Assembly (NCBI GenBank): GCA_000507305.1
Contig: DF239413.1
Span: 124,001-188,000 of the forward strand
Source: Breviolum minutum Mf 1.05b.01
Taxonomy: Eukaryota; Sar; Dinophyceae; Suessiales; Symbiodiniaceae
DNA: 64,000 nt
Direction of reading: 5' to 3'
The notes under the pieces are model-generated. The model ran no database searches and had not been told where the DNA came from. It was given only the letters and a program-made list of their open reading frames with translations. Every line of letters begins with the position of its first letter. Position 1 is the first letter of the stretch. A program made the translations under genes and the position numbers. This document shows, in pieces, positions 22,900-32,149 of the stretch.

Positions 22900-24370
22900 A
22901 GGTATATTGTACGTTTCAAGATCGTTGGACCCGGTTTCTGGAGTCCCAATCATCGTGACTCGTTTTCGAGTTTTCGCGTCAGGTCTTTGGCGTTTTTTAT
23001 GCCCAGAGTGGTGGCAAGTTTCCCTTGGAGCATTGCTATTTCAATGGTCTGAGCCCAAGGTTGGTTCTTCTAGTCGTTGGTTTGTTGGACCGTGAAAAAA
23101 TCATTAGAAAATGGTCTGAAATTTGGTTACCTAAGATTTGTTGTGAATTTTTGTTTGATTTAGATAGTTTGGAGGAAACCTAGGATACAAGGTCTAAATA
23201 GCTTATTGTGAGATCAAAGTATTTATGTAAACACATAGGAGGGGGAGTAATAATTCAATAGGTGCGAAATTGGATATGCATTCTGAAGATTTTCCATGCT
23301 GAGTGGATGGCTCTCCAAAATCAAGTGGATTTGGAATCCCATTTTAGCTCCGCTTTTTTTTTGGAGGGCACATCAAATCAGTGGACATCCCAACCTTTGC
23401 TCGTGGAACCGAAGCATCCTTTGCTCACAACCTTTGTGTGCCGGTCGTTTTTTGCGGAACATCCAACGGACTCTTCCAGTCACGTTGGGATCCCCGGTGG
23501 CTATCGTTTGGTGTGTAATCTTTGAGAAACAACAAAGTTGAGGGGGGATTTGGGGTTCCGAAATGAAGAGTTCTCACAGCGAATTTGCAGCGATTGTTGC
23601 ATATGAACAAAAAAACATGCTTTCACTGTATTTACTCCCCCCCAAAAAGGGACTCCCAAACAGGATGGCTCTCGTCATGTTCCAGTCAGGATGGAATCTT
23701 GTAGGGGGTTGGGTATTCTGAACATTGGCATCGAGTTTCCTGGATGTTTGTCTTTGACTTTCGATTCCCTGGATTCACCTTTTTTGCAAGTAGGCCAGCT
23801 TCACCTTTTTTTGGGAACTCATGAGACAAGGCATTTTTTTTGTAGAATCTCCTTCTGTGAGACAGATGTCATGAGCAGTATTTTGGAATGATACGAATCA
23901 CTGTTTTTTTTTAAATAATAATCCACCAGAAGTTTTGTTTTTCTTCATTGGGTTTATAGAGGATTATGCAGCTCACCTTGCGTTTTCAACTTTGCCGTTT
24001 GCCTTCCGCTCAGATCATGTACGGATACCCTGGCGTCATTGGACAGAAAACAGCCAACACTAACACTGGAGGCTGATTTGACTGATTTGGAGATGGTCGT
24101 TTTTGGGATTTCAGAGGGTGTTGAACTGCCGCAAAATTCTACCATGAGATAGGATGCCAAAAGTAGCTTTCTTCCTGAAAGGAAGGTCCAGGAAGATGTT
24201 GTTCATGCCGAGCCGTTGAAGTTGAAGCAAATCTATAACAAGAATCCGAAGAAAAATAAATGGCAGGATATACATGTTTTTTTTTCCTATTGATTTTCTT
24301 TTTGTTTGTTTGTTTCTTGGTTTGTTTGTTTGTTTCTTTGTTGGTTGGCAGCAAAAAGTTGGTGGCACAG
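22900..24370. other. Mixed stretch with weak exon candidates
   Basis: Contains several AG-bounded, CpG-containing patches (about 22920-23030, 23400-23510, 23844-23882 after an attttttttgtag acceptor, and 23960-24130) that read open in one or more frames on either strand. None is long or distinctive enough to assign strand or frame. Confidence 0.25.
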
Positions 24371-24461
24371 GTGCAGTTGGTGCCACAGCGTTCTCATTGG
24401 CTCCGGCCCGCAGCGAAGGGCGTGCCGACTCGATGTTCAGCTATTGTCCGGGAGAGCCCAG
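24371..24461 (+). other. Candidate 91-nt exon next to the YR element
   Basis: Flanked by ggcacag and a CCCAG|GTTGAG donor. All three frames are open, so the reading frame cannot be chosen. GC-rich against an AT-rich flank. It ends 124 bp before the left end of the YR retrotransposon, which may therefore sit in an intron. Confidence 0.35.
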
Positions 24462-24584
24462 GTTGAGATGTTGGCAATCGAAATTGATTTTTGTGGGGGA
24501 TGTGAAGCTTTTTGAAAAAGATGGGGCGGTTTTTCTATATACTATATGAATAACATATACAAAAAATTATATATATATATATAT

Positions 24585-24642
24585 ATGTATTCATATCACT
24601 GCCACAAATGAGCTTGACATCATGCTCATAGCTCTTTCTGGC
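24585..24642 (+). repeat. Split direct repeat A1 (left end)
   Basis: 58 bp starting atgtattcatatcact and ending agctctttctggc, identical to 32067-32124. It abuts an (AT)n tract on the left and is followed two bases later by the first ORF's ATG. Confidence 0.95.
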
Positions 24643-24644
24643 TC

Positions 24645-24944
24645 ATGAGTGGAGCTCTCATTGCTCCAGTTTTTGAGCTTCTTCGTGAAGCTCGGTGGTG
24701 GTTTCTTGCCCCTAGTTCGGGTGTTTGCTCCGTGCCTACTTTGATCCTGGGATTCATCGTGGTCGCTGGCTGTTGCTTCTGCACTGGGGCCTTAGTGACG
24801 CTTTGCCTGATCTCTGCAAGGTGTCGATCTTGGTTGTGGCATTGCATCAGTGGGTTAGCCCAATTGTGGGGTGAACCTTTGGTGGTTAACGGGCACGCTC
24901 TGGCGGTGCGCAATCGATTTCGAGAGTATCGGGATCGTGCATGA
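24645..24944 (+). CDS. YR-element ORF1, 99 aa, hydrophobic
   Basis: Starts at ATG 24645, two bases after repeat A1, and its stop overlaps the next ORF's start (ATGA at 24941-24944). The product has a long hydrophobic stretch at residues about 18-60 (GVCSVPTLILGFIVVAGCC and following), which could span a membrane once or twice, then a basic end (RNRFREYRDRA). Related elements often have a small first ORF upstream of Gag, but I recognise no homology. The overlap with ORF2 suggests coupled translation, or that the ATG is simply leaky-scanned. It might be leader sequence rather than a real gene. Confidence 0.4.
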   Translation: MSGALIAPVFELLREARWWFLAPSSGVCSVPTLILGFIVVAGCCFCTGALVTLCLISARCRSWLWHCISGLAQLWGEPLVVNGHALAVRNRFREYRDRA

Positions 24945-25609
24945 GCAACAGAGTCAATTGGTGTGGACCTTTGATACGATCCACACGTTTTGCCTTCACT
25001 GTGATTTCAAATTGTCTGCGCTGGCCTTGTGGGATCTGCAGATTTTTGCGTTCACAGCTTGCCACACCACGACCTGGAGTGCAAGCCAATTTTGCTGGTG
25101 GACCTCTGCCTGTTGTGCTATCTCCTGCTCGGGCAGTGCGACCGCAACTGACATTGGTGGAGCTTTCGCCTGAATTTGGGTATAGATTATTAACTGCCAA
25201 AACTGTGAGTGAGCTCGGGGAGCTCTTCCCTCCATTTTTGAATCATTATCGCTACGCATCTGACCTGGCTTCTTCTGATCCGGATTGGACGGCCGAAGCC
25301 CGTGCAGTACGAGCTTTTCGTGCTGGGTTCTCTGCAAGGCGTGTGCTTCAGGGGCAATTTCATTTGGTGGCCAAGTCATTGAGCCTCCCGTGGGACAATC
25401 AGTACTACATTGCTCTGAGGACTCGGAGACATCCATTGGGGTGGTGCACTTCATCTTTTGATCTGTACGTTGAACATTTGGTTGTTGACGGACAGCTGGA
25501 AGAAGGTAGCATATCTCACGGTTTTCCTTCACTGTCAGAAGCTGAGATTTATTTGCGCGGTGCCCAGAGACAATGGCCGTGCGAGCTCAATCATCTGCTG
25601 TTACTTTAG
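24941..25609 (+). CDS. YR-element ORF2, 222 aa
   Basis: ATG 24941 overlaps the ORF1 stop by four bases, and the frame ends 37 bases inside ORF3. The first 50 residues are basic and cysteine-containing. From about residue 70 the product looks folded: LTLVELSPEFGYRLLTAKT, a DWTAEARAVRAFRAGF helix, WCTSSFDLYVEHLVVDG, and SLSEAEIYLRGAQ near the end. No catalytic motif is visible. By position it may be a structural or nucleic-acid-binding accessory protein. The nested overlaps use three different frames, so translation of ORF3 probably needs reinitiation, a subgenomic trans-spliced mRNA or frameshifting. Confidence 0.55.
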   Translation: MSNRVNWCGPLIRSTRFAFTVISNCLRWPCGICRFLRSQLATPRPGVQANFAGGPLPVVLSPARAVRPQLTLVELSPEFGYRLLTAKTVSELGELFPPFLNHYRYASDLASSDPDWTAEARAVRAFRAGFSARRVLQGQFHLVAKSLSLPWDNQYYIALRTRRHPLGWCTSSFDLYVEHLVVDGQLEEGSISHGFPSLSEAEIYLRGAQRQWPCELNHLLLL

Positions 25610-28600
25610 AGCAATTGGGGGGCTTTCTACAAGCTCCGGGGGCTACTCGTGCTTTGCCCACTTTGATTTTTGCCGTGGAAGTTGATAGTGGTGATTCACC
25701 GGAGGAGGTGAAAATTTTGGTGCATTTAGTCAAATGTCGAAGCAATGGATTCATGGTGTTCCTCCCCACCTTTGCTGGAGTTGTCGAACTTCTGGATGCT
25801 TTAGATCTGGAAGGCTCTCGGCTAGAAGTTTTGTTCAAGGAGGTGACTATAGATCTCGAAGATGCAAGGGGCCGCAAATTCGGAACAGGAGCAGCCATTT
25901 TGGCGGACTTCCCCAAGGAGGCCTTACCATTTTTCGCCCTGAGTTCCACAGTGAAAGGTGCTGCTGCCAAACGTCTCATCCGACTCAACGTCAATGGGAC
26001 TGTGGCTCGTCCTGCACTTCGGGGTGCAATGTCTTTGGCCGCAGATTGGATTTCCGAGTTTGCCGAGATGGAAGAGGTCATGGTGGAATATCTAACTGCC
26101 GAGTCCGGTGGGGAGAGAGCAGACGACGATGTTGGAGACGAGGTTCGTGGTGCTGCACAAGCAACAGCAGAAGACGAGTCCGAGTTGGTGGCTCGACTGT
26201 TGTCTCGCATAGAGGAGTTGGAACAGCAGCAGGCTCGGCCTTCTGCCCTTCGACCGCCTTCTGCAGTGCAAATAGATTCGCAACCCAAAGTCATTCCACC
26301 TTCAACATTGTTTGCCGGAGCTCCACCTGCTCCCGTGTTGGATGGAGCCACACTGGCCAAGCTCAAATCTTTAGCAGGTCCAGCCCCAAAGAGATTGGCG
26401 AAAACTCCATGTCGTCCTTCAACCGAAGTGTTGCAACAGCCCGCTCAGGATGTCTTCGCAGAACTGGGGTCGGGTGTGAACGACGACGACGAGTTGAACC
26501 AGATCTTGGGGTCCAGTGCGGACCCATTACATCGGTTGTTAGCTCTGCAGATGAAACAAACAGCGGCATTGACTCAAAAGCTGGTGGGACCGCCTCGAGA
26601 TCGAATCAGTGCCGCCTTGGGCAACGAGCAAGGCTCTTCCGGAGGAGGCGTGAAGGGATGCGTGGCACGAGATGCGTACATCAAAACTATGGAAGATCTT
26701 GCTGGAACAGGCCAACAGATAATGGCCAACGCTGCTTCAGATCTGGGGATTCCATTGGATCAAGTCACCAGTGGCTTGATGAGGGAGTATGTCGAACGCC
26801 GCATTCCGTTGGGGGAGCAGAGGATTCTCACTTTTGTGGCTCACTACATGGCAGTCAGCTGGCAGGTGAGCTTCGAAGAGCAGAACGAGGTTTCTATGAG
26901 TCTGATGGCAAGGGGTCTTATGATGATTGAGCAGATGGCGCTGGATCAGGGGAGGTGCAATTTCGCATGGTTACTGGCTGCGATGCCAGATCCAAATCTG
27001 GCGATGATTCAAGCCAATCGCAAACGAGTGGGCCTGAAGCCTTATGCCAAATTGGCGTCAGCACCATGGGTTGCGGGGAATGTGGCTTATCTCAAAGATT
27101 TGGATTATCTAGAAAATCGCCTCCGTGGAATGAAGCCTCCTGCCAAAGACGAAGAAGAGACCGACGAATCCAAAGCTGCCAAAAAGCCGTGGATGGAAGG
27201 GGGGGGGAGGACAAGGGGGGGAGGACTCCTCAACTCCTGCCGCATGAGCCAGAAGAGTCATGGCAGGTTGGATGATGATGTGGGGCCTGGGCAGTCACAT
27301 GAAAAGATGTTGCCTAGCCATGATGTTTTTCCCAGGGTGAATCATAGTGATTCTTCGGGAATAGGTCTATGCAGCTATCCGAGTTGTGATGTTGATAACC
27401 AGTCTTTTTGTAGTCAACCTAGGGCTGCATCCGTTTTTCGTCCTTCAAGCCAACCCATTAGTTTTTTAAAAGTCATAGAGTGTTTATTGCATCAATCTGA
27501 AGCTGCTTTTGTAGGCCTTAGTGAGTTTGCTAGGGTTGCTTTGCAGCCTCAATCCCGCAACGTGCACGGAGCTGCCAGCAGTTCCGATTTGTGGCCATGT
27601 CCCGTACCGTGTTGGAGATGGACTGGCCCGACCCGTCTCTCACCAAGACGGCGTCAACGACGCAAGTTCCTTTTGTTGCGAGCCAGCTTAGTGCAGAAGA
27701 TTGTGTGTGTTCTCAATTGGGAATGTCTTGGACATCCTATCAAACCGCCATCTAATGCTTGTGTTGGTGCACCAATGTCGGAGTGTCAGTTTCAGATGAT
27801 TTGCCGGCTGGAACGCTTAGTTGACCATTTCATGCGTCCTGGACCTTTGACGTCTGAAGCTCTTGGTAGATGCTCGGAAAAATTCGCAGCCATGATCGCC
27901 TGCGCAGAGGAACTGCCCGAATGTCGGGAGGTGGACCTGTTCGAATTTGCACAGCAATTTGCAAGTGAGTTGGATCCTTATTCCAAACCCCCACATAATG
28001 AGAATAGGGATAAGCCAACCGAGAATGCAGAATCTTCCCATAAGTGTTCCTTCGTGGGGTCGCATGTAGATTTGCCTAAGACTGTTTCAAAACCGGTGAT
28101 TGCTGATAGAATCAAGTGGGCTCATTCTCCTCAATTCGACCCTTTACCATTTTTCGAAGATACTCTGGTTAGAGATGCATTTGTCGATCCTACTCGTGTT
28201 AGACTTCCTGAAGAACAGTGGCCGCATCAACCTAGAGGTAAGGTTCATTGTTCTAAGTCTGAACTTTTGAAGCTTGCAGCTAAGTGGGATTCCAAGCAAG
28301 CTTGCAAAATTTTTCGGGTAGATGAGATCAATTTTGATGAATCAGTTGGTATGTTTGCAGTGCCAAAAGACGAGTCATTTGACAGACTCATTCTTAATCC
28401 TCAGACGGTCAACAGTCGCATGCAGAGTTTCTCCCATTTCACGAAACAGCTTGCACCCGGATCTATGTTTTCGCTTCTTTGGCTTCAAGAGAACCAGATG
28501 CTCCGAATCAGTGCTGACGATTTAGCTGAGATGTACTACACTTTCAAGATACCTGCTTGTAGGGCTAAACGAAACAGTGTTGGCCTTCTTTTTGATGCAC

Positions 28601-31600
28601 ATGAATTGCGGAACTTGTCATGTTTCAATTCCCAGCATCATTTTGGTAAATGTGTAGTTGCACTCAATGCCCTGGCAATGGGCGATTCGTGGGCTGTTGA
28701 ATTTGCCCAGCAGTCGCATCACACTGTATTGCGGTTTCTTGCTGGCTGCATGTTGGAGCATCAAAGAGTTGCCTATCGGAAGCCTTTCCCGAGAAGCTTA
28801 TTTGCAGAATGGCTGTCAATTGATGATCATGTAGGGGTTCAAATCTTGTCCTTTAATGATTTCAAAAATGATCGCAAACTCCGTGATGATGATGTGTTTG
28901 CTAGAGCCGAGCATGCTTATAAACAAGTTGGTCTGGTGCAACACCCCAAAAAGAAACAGAGGAAAGTTACTCAGGGTGTGTTTTTAGGAGCTGAAATTGA
29001 TGGCCGTGTTGGGATTGTTTCAGCCCCTAGGCATAGGATTGGTACTCTAATGTTTATCACATCATTGATAGCCAGAAAAGGCACTGCCAGCCCTCGTCTT
29101 CTTTCGTGCATTGTTGGGTGTTGGATTCATGTGCTTATGTACCGTAGACCTATCCTGTCGATTTTGTCTCATGCATTCGGCGATGGTCGTGGGTTACCCC
29201 AAGATAAGGTATTTTGCCTTTCACGAGCCACTCGCAACGAGCTTTTGGCATTGACTTGGTTGGGCCCAGTGTGCATGGCAGATCTTCGTGTTTCTTTGGT
29301 TCCAAAGATCTATTGCACTGACGCTAGTCCTTCTGGTGCCGGCATTTGTGAAGTTGATGAACACCCCAACGTTGTTTCTGAATTGTGGAGACACAGCGAA
29401 CAACGGGGCTATTACACAAGTCTTGTTAACCCTTCTGCTGAAGTGCTGGCTGGGTTAGGTGAATCATTTGAAGAACCTCCTTTACCCGAATCTGACGCTT
29501 CCCCATTAGATTGGTCCATTCGTATTCCATCTTCACTTTCAGAGGGAGTGATTTTCGATTGCATTGAATTATTCCGTGGAGAAGGTAATTGGTCCGAAGC
29601 TCATAGTGAAGCAGGGTTTAAGGTGCATGGGGGTCTTGACATCAAAGGTCATGTAGTCTTTGGTGATATGTTAGATGATTCAATCTACCATCAGTTGATC
29701 AGTCTTGCGATCAGAGGGGTGATAGGTGATTGGCATGCAGGCCCTCCTTGTCGCACATATGGCACTCTTCGCAGACCTCGTATTCGATCAAAATATTTTC
29801 CTGCAGGTTTCAATTTGTCTGACCCTCTCACCCGAGAGCAAACCCGCCTGGCAATCAGGACTGCTTTTCTCATGCATCTGGTGCTTGCTTCCGGACGTTT
29901 CTTTTCAGTAGAGCAACCTGGCTCTTCTGTGATGTTTTACTTGGATATCTTCAAACGGTTGATCTATAAAGGAGCCATCATCACTCGTATGTGTGTTTGT
30001 GCTTTTGGATCACCCTTCAAGAAACCGTCTCAGTGGTTGCACAATAAGCCTTGGATGGCTGAATTAGAAATTCCTTGTCGCTGTGCTTGTTCATCAGAGC
30101 ATTTCACTATTGAAGGGACTTTTACCAAATCATCCATTGTAGATTTTGAGCAAAAATGCAAGCCCAGTTCCGAAGTCGTGTACGGCAGATGTCCTCAGGT
30201 CGGGGAAGCAGTTGCAGCATTCTCGGCATCATATCCAACTGGTTTGTGCCGTCGCATTGCTTCTGGCGCAGCCCAAGCTAGGGATGACACTGTCGGGCTC
30301 TTGCGATTGTCCGAGCATGTTCGTTCGCTTGCTCGGGTTGGTGAAAAGCTTGATCTTCCTGGGGGCTTGCTTCGCGAGCCGCTAGCATCTGCTAGAGCAT
30401 TCCATGAGGATCCCGAGTGGATTGAAGAGCTAGCCGACGCTTTGCCTTTTAAGGAATTGCTCCGGTATCGTTTTAAGAGATCAGGTCACATAAACGTTCT
30501 TGAATGCCGTGTTCACAAAACTTGGTTAAAACATGCTGCAAAGCATCATCCCAATTCTCGATTAGTAGCTTTACTAGATTCTCGTGTAACTCTGGGGGCC
30601 ACTTCTAAAGGTAGATCCAGTAGTCGTGCACTTTGTAGGGTTCTTCAGGGGTCCTTAGGTTACGTAATTGGTGGGTGTCTTTATCCAGGGGGGTTGCACG
30701 TACCATCAGCTAAAAATCGCAGTGATGGTCCTTCCCGGAATCGACCGGTCCCTCCTCAGAGTAAGGAAGTGCCTCGATGGTTGACGGATCTTCGCGCCGG
30801 CCGTTTCGATAGATTTGACAAAGTGTTGGTGGCTTCTCGATTCACGAAGAATGCTGCTAGATGGTTGCGGATGTTGCTGCTATTAGCAGGTGATATAGAA
30901 CCAAACCCAGGCCCAGCCGGGCATACTAAACACAGTTGGACTCCACGAGGGCCTTTGGACTTGACAGTCGGGTTTACAACTCAGACCTCTCAAAGAATGT
31001 CCACTTGTGTGAATGAGTTTTGCAGTTGGTTGTTGAGCACCCTGAACATTGTTTTCAATGACATTGCTTGGGACGTTACTGCAGCCCCATTGGCTGTTAG
31101 AGCTTATGGTATGCATCTCTTTTCCATTGGGGCCCCTCGCTACAAGTTTGTGTATTGTGTGACTGGGGTTCAGGACGTTTACCCTCATCTCAGACCATTT
31201 TTATCTTCAGCGTGGCAAGTTGATCGCAAGTGGATTCAGTATGAACCTGGATCATGCAGGCCTGTCATTTCAGGGCCTATCATGAGGGCAGTTTGCAGCC
31301 TAGCCATCATCTGGGATTGGACATCCTGGCTTGGCATCACTCTTTTGGGTTTCCTGGGAATGTTGCATCCTGCTGAGTTCATTTTTCTCCTGCGATCAGA
31401 TATTTTGCTACCGTCAGATACTTTGGTCGATGAACGTGTACTATATATTCATATCAGACAACCCAAGACTGCTCGCTTTGCAAGACGTCAGCATTGCAAA
31501 GTTGATGACCCAATTGTTTTGAAATTCATTGAAAAAGTGTTTGGATCACTGCATGCTTCATGCAGACTTTTTCCATATGGGGTCAGTGCTTACAGAAGAC

Positions 31601-31890
31601 GATGGGATTCAATTATGGCTCGTCTGGGTGTTCCACACAGTTTACCCACGCGGGGTTGCACTCCAGCTTCACTCCGAGGCTCAGGTGCAACTCATATGTA
31701 TCTTTCTTTTGATGATCTGGGAAAAGTGCAGTGGCGTGGGCGATGGGCCCAATTGAAAACATTAGAGTTCTATATCCAAGAGGTGGCAGCACAGACCATT
31801 GTGGGAAAGCTTGATCCTTTATCTCGAGCTCGGGTTAAAACACTGAATGACTTTGCATTGCCGCTTCTTCAAGCTTTCATTGCTGGTTGA
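25573..31890 (+). CDS. YR-element polyprotein: Gag-like, RT, RNase H, MTase-like, 2A-like, tyrosine recombinase (2105 aa)
   Basis: One uninterrupted frame from ATG 25573. Residues 1-545 are Gag-like, with a charged coiled stretch near 200-220 and the DPLHRLLALQMKQTAAL segment. RT follows at about 900-1150: LILNP (939-943), motif A ADDLAEMYYTFKIP (981-994), motif B ALAMGDSWAVEFAQ, catalytic SIDD with D1084-D1085, and a FLGAEI thumb (1137). RNase H begins with CTDAS (D1250) and resumes at NVLE (E1644), LLDS (D1669) and HVPSAKNRSDGPSR (D1718). Between them, at about 1325-1560, lies a Rossmann methyltransferase-like domain: ELFRGEGNWSEAHSEAGF, GPPC (C1393) and VEQP (1446-1449). A 2A-like DIEPNPGP ends at 1781. 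The YR occupies about 1850-2080 with R2035, R2057 and Y2067. The box I arginine position reads His (H1932). Confidence 0.9.
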   Translation: MAVRAQSSAVTLEQLGGFLQAPGATRALPTLIFAVEVDSGDSPEEVKILVHLVKCRSNGFMVFLPTFAGVVELLDALDLEGSRLEVLFKEVTIDLEDARGRKFGTGAAILADFPKEALPFFALSSTVKGAAAKRLIRLNVNGTVARPALRGAMSLAADWISEFAEMEEVMVEYLTAESGGERADDDVGDEVRGAAQATAEDESELVARLLSRIEELEQQQARPSALRPPSAVQIDSQPKVIPPSTLFAGAPPAPVLDGATLAKLKSLAGPAPKRLAKTPCRPSTEVLQQPAQDVFAELGSGVNDDDELNQILGSSADPLHRLLALQMKQTAALTQKLVGPPRDRISAALGNEQGSSGGGVKGCVARDAYIKTMEDLAGTGQQIMANAASDLGIPLDQVTSGLMREYVERRIPLGEQRILTFVAHYMAVSWQVSFEEQNEVSMSLMARGLMMIEQMALDQGRCNFAWLLAAMPDPNLAMIQANRKRVGLKPYAKLASAPWVAGNVAYLKDLDYLENRLRGMKPPAKDEEETDESKAAKKPWMEGGGRTRGGGLLNSCRMSQKSHGRLDDDVGPGQSHEKMLPSHDVFPRVNHSDSSGIGLCSYPSCDVDNQSFCSQPRAASVFRPSSQPISFLKVIECLLHQSEAAFVGLSEFARVALQPQSRNVHGAASSSDLWPCPVPCWRWTGPTRLSPRRRQRRKFLLLRASLVQKIVCVLNWECLGHPIKPPSNACVGAPMSECQFQMICRLERLVDHFMRPGPLTSEALGRCSEKFAAMIACAEELPECREVDLFEFAQQFASELDPYSKPPHNENRDKPTENAESSHKCSFVGSHVDLPKTVSKPVIADRIKWAHSPQFDPLPFFEDTLVRDAFVDPTRVRLPEEQWPHQPRGKVHCSKSELLKLAAKWDSKQACKIFRVDEINFDESVGMFAVPKDESFDRLILNPQTVNSRMQSFSHFTKQLAPGSMFSLLWLQENQMLRISADDLAEMYYTFKIPACRAKRNSVGLLFDAHELRNLSCFNSQHHFGKCVVALNALAMGDSWAVEFAQQSHHTVLRFLAGCMLEHQRVAYRKPFPRSLFAEWLSIDDHVGVQILSFNDFKNDRKLRDDDVFARAEHAYKQVGLVQHPKKKQRKVTQGVFLGAEIDGRVGIVSAPRHRIGTLMFITSLIARKGTASPRLLSCIVGCWIHVLMYRRPILSILSHAFGDGRGLPQDKVFCLSRATRNELLALTWLGPVCMADLRVSLVPKIYCTDASPSGAGICEVDEHPNVVSELWRHSEQRGYYTSLVNPSAEVLAGLGESFEEPPLPESDASPLDWSIRIPSSLSEGVIFDCIELFRGEGNWSEAHSEAGFKVHGGLDIKGHVVFGDMLDDSIYHQLISLAIRGVIGDWHAGPPCRTYGTLRRPRIRSKYFPAGFNLSDPLTREQTRLAIRTAFLMHLVLASGRFFSVEQPGSSVMFYLDIFKRLIYKGAIITRMCVCAFGSPFKKPSQWLHNKPWMAELEIPCRCACSSEHFTIEGTFTKSSIVDFEQKCKPSSEVVYGRCPQVGEAVAAFSASYPTGLCRRIASGAAQARDDTVGLLRLSEHVRSLARVGEKLDLPGGLLREPLASARAFHEDPEWIEELADALPFKELLRYRFKRSGHINVLECRVHKTWLKHAAKHHPNSRLVALLDSRVTLGATSKGRSSSRALCRVLQGSLGYVIGGCLYPGGLHVPSAKNRSDGPSRNRPVPPQSKEVPRWLTDLRAGRFDRFDKVLVASRFTKNAARWLRMLLLLAGDIEPNPGPAGHTKHSWTPRGPLDLTVGFTTQTSQRMSTCVNEFCSWLLSTLNIVFNDIAWDVTAAPLAVRAYGMHLFSIGAPRYKFVYCVTGVQDVYPHLRPFLSSAWQVDRKWIQYEPGSCRPVISGPIMRAVCSLAIIWDWTSWLGITLLGFLGMLHPAEFIFLLRSDILLPSDTLVDERVLYIHIRQPKTARFARRQHCKVDDPIVLKFIEKVFGSLHASCRLFPYGVSAYRRRWDSIMARLGVPHSLPTRGCTPASLRGSGATHMYLSFDDLGKVQWRGRWAQLKTLEFYIQEVAAQTIVGKLDPLSRARVKTLNDFALPLLQAFIAG
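30868..30915 (+). other. 2A-like ribosome-skipping motif
   Basis: Encodes MLLLLAGDIEPNPGP (residues 1767-1781, within about 30871-30915). It matches the D-x-E-x-N-P-G-P consensus with the usual leucine-rich lead-in. Skipping between G1780 and P1781 would release RT/RNase H/MTase from a 325-residue recombinase beginning with Pro. 2A-like motifs are known in some non-LTR retrotransposons; function here is inferred from the motif. Confidence 0.85.
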
Positions 31891-31911
31891 TTGCATCAAA
31901 GTAGTTTAGAG

Positions 31912-32068
31912 GTGGAAGTGGAAGCCTTCAGCTGCATCACAACTATATCCTGGAAGTTTTCATCAATTGATCTGTCGGGTGCTGTGACGTGCTGTGATTT
32001 TCCACCTTCGTCGCTACAAAACGTAGCTTGGGATGCCTTGTCAAAGCGGGAAAAACAGAGCTGGTGAT
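31912..32068 (+). repeat. Split direct repeat B1
   Basis: 157 bp, identical to 32150-32306. It begins gtggaagtggaagcc 21 bases after the polyprotein stop and ends gagctggtgat, overlapping A2 by the two bases AT. Confidence 0.95.
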
Positions 32069-32124
32069 GTATTCATATCACTGCCACAAATGAGCTTGAC
32101 ATCATGCTCATAGCTCTTTCTGGC
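32067..32124 (+). repeat. Split direct repeat A2
   Basis: 58 bp, identical to A1 (24585-24642). Its first two bases AT are shared with the end of B1, as expected if B1/A2 is a copied circle junction. A 25 bp C/G-rich spacer separates it from B2. Confidence 0.95.
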
Positions 32125-32149
32125 CCCACCCTCGGGCCCCCCTCTGGAA

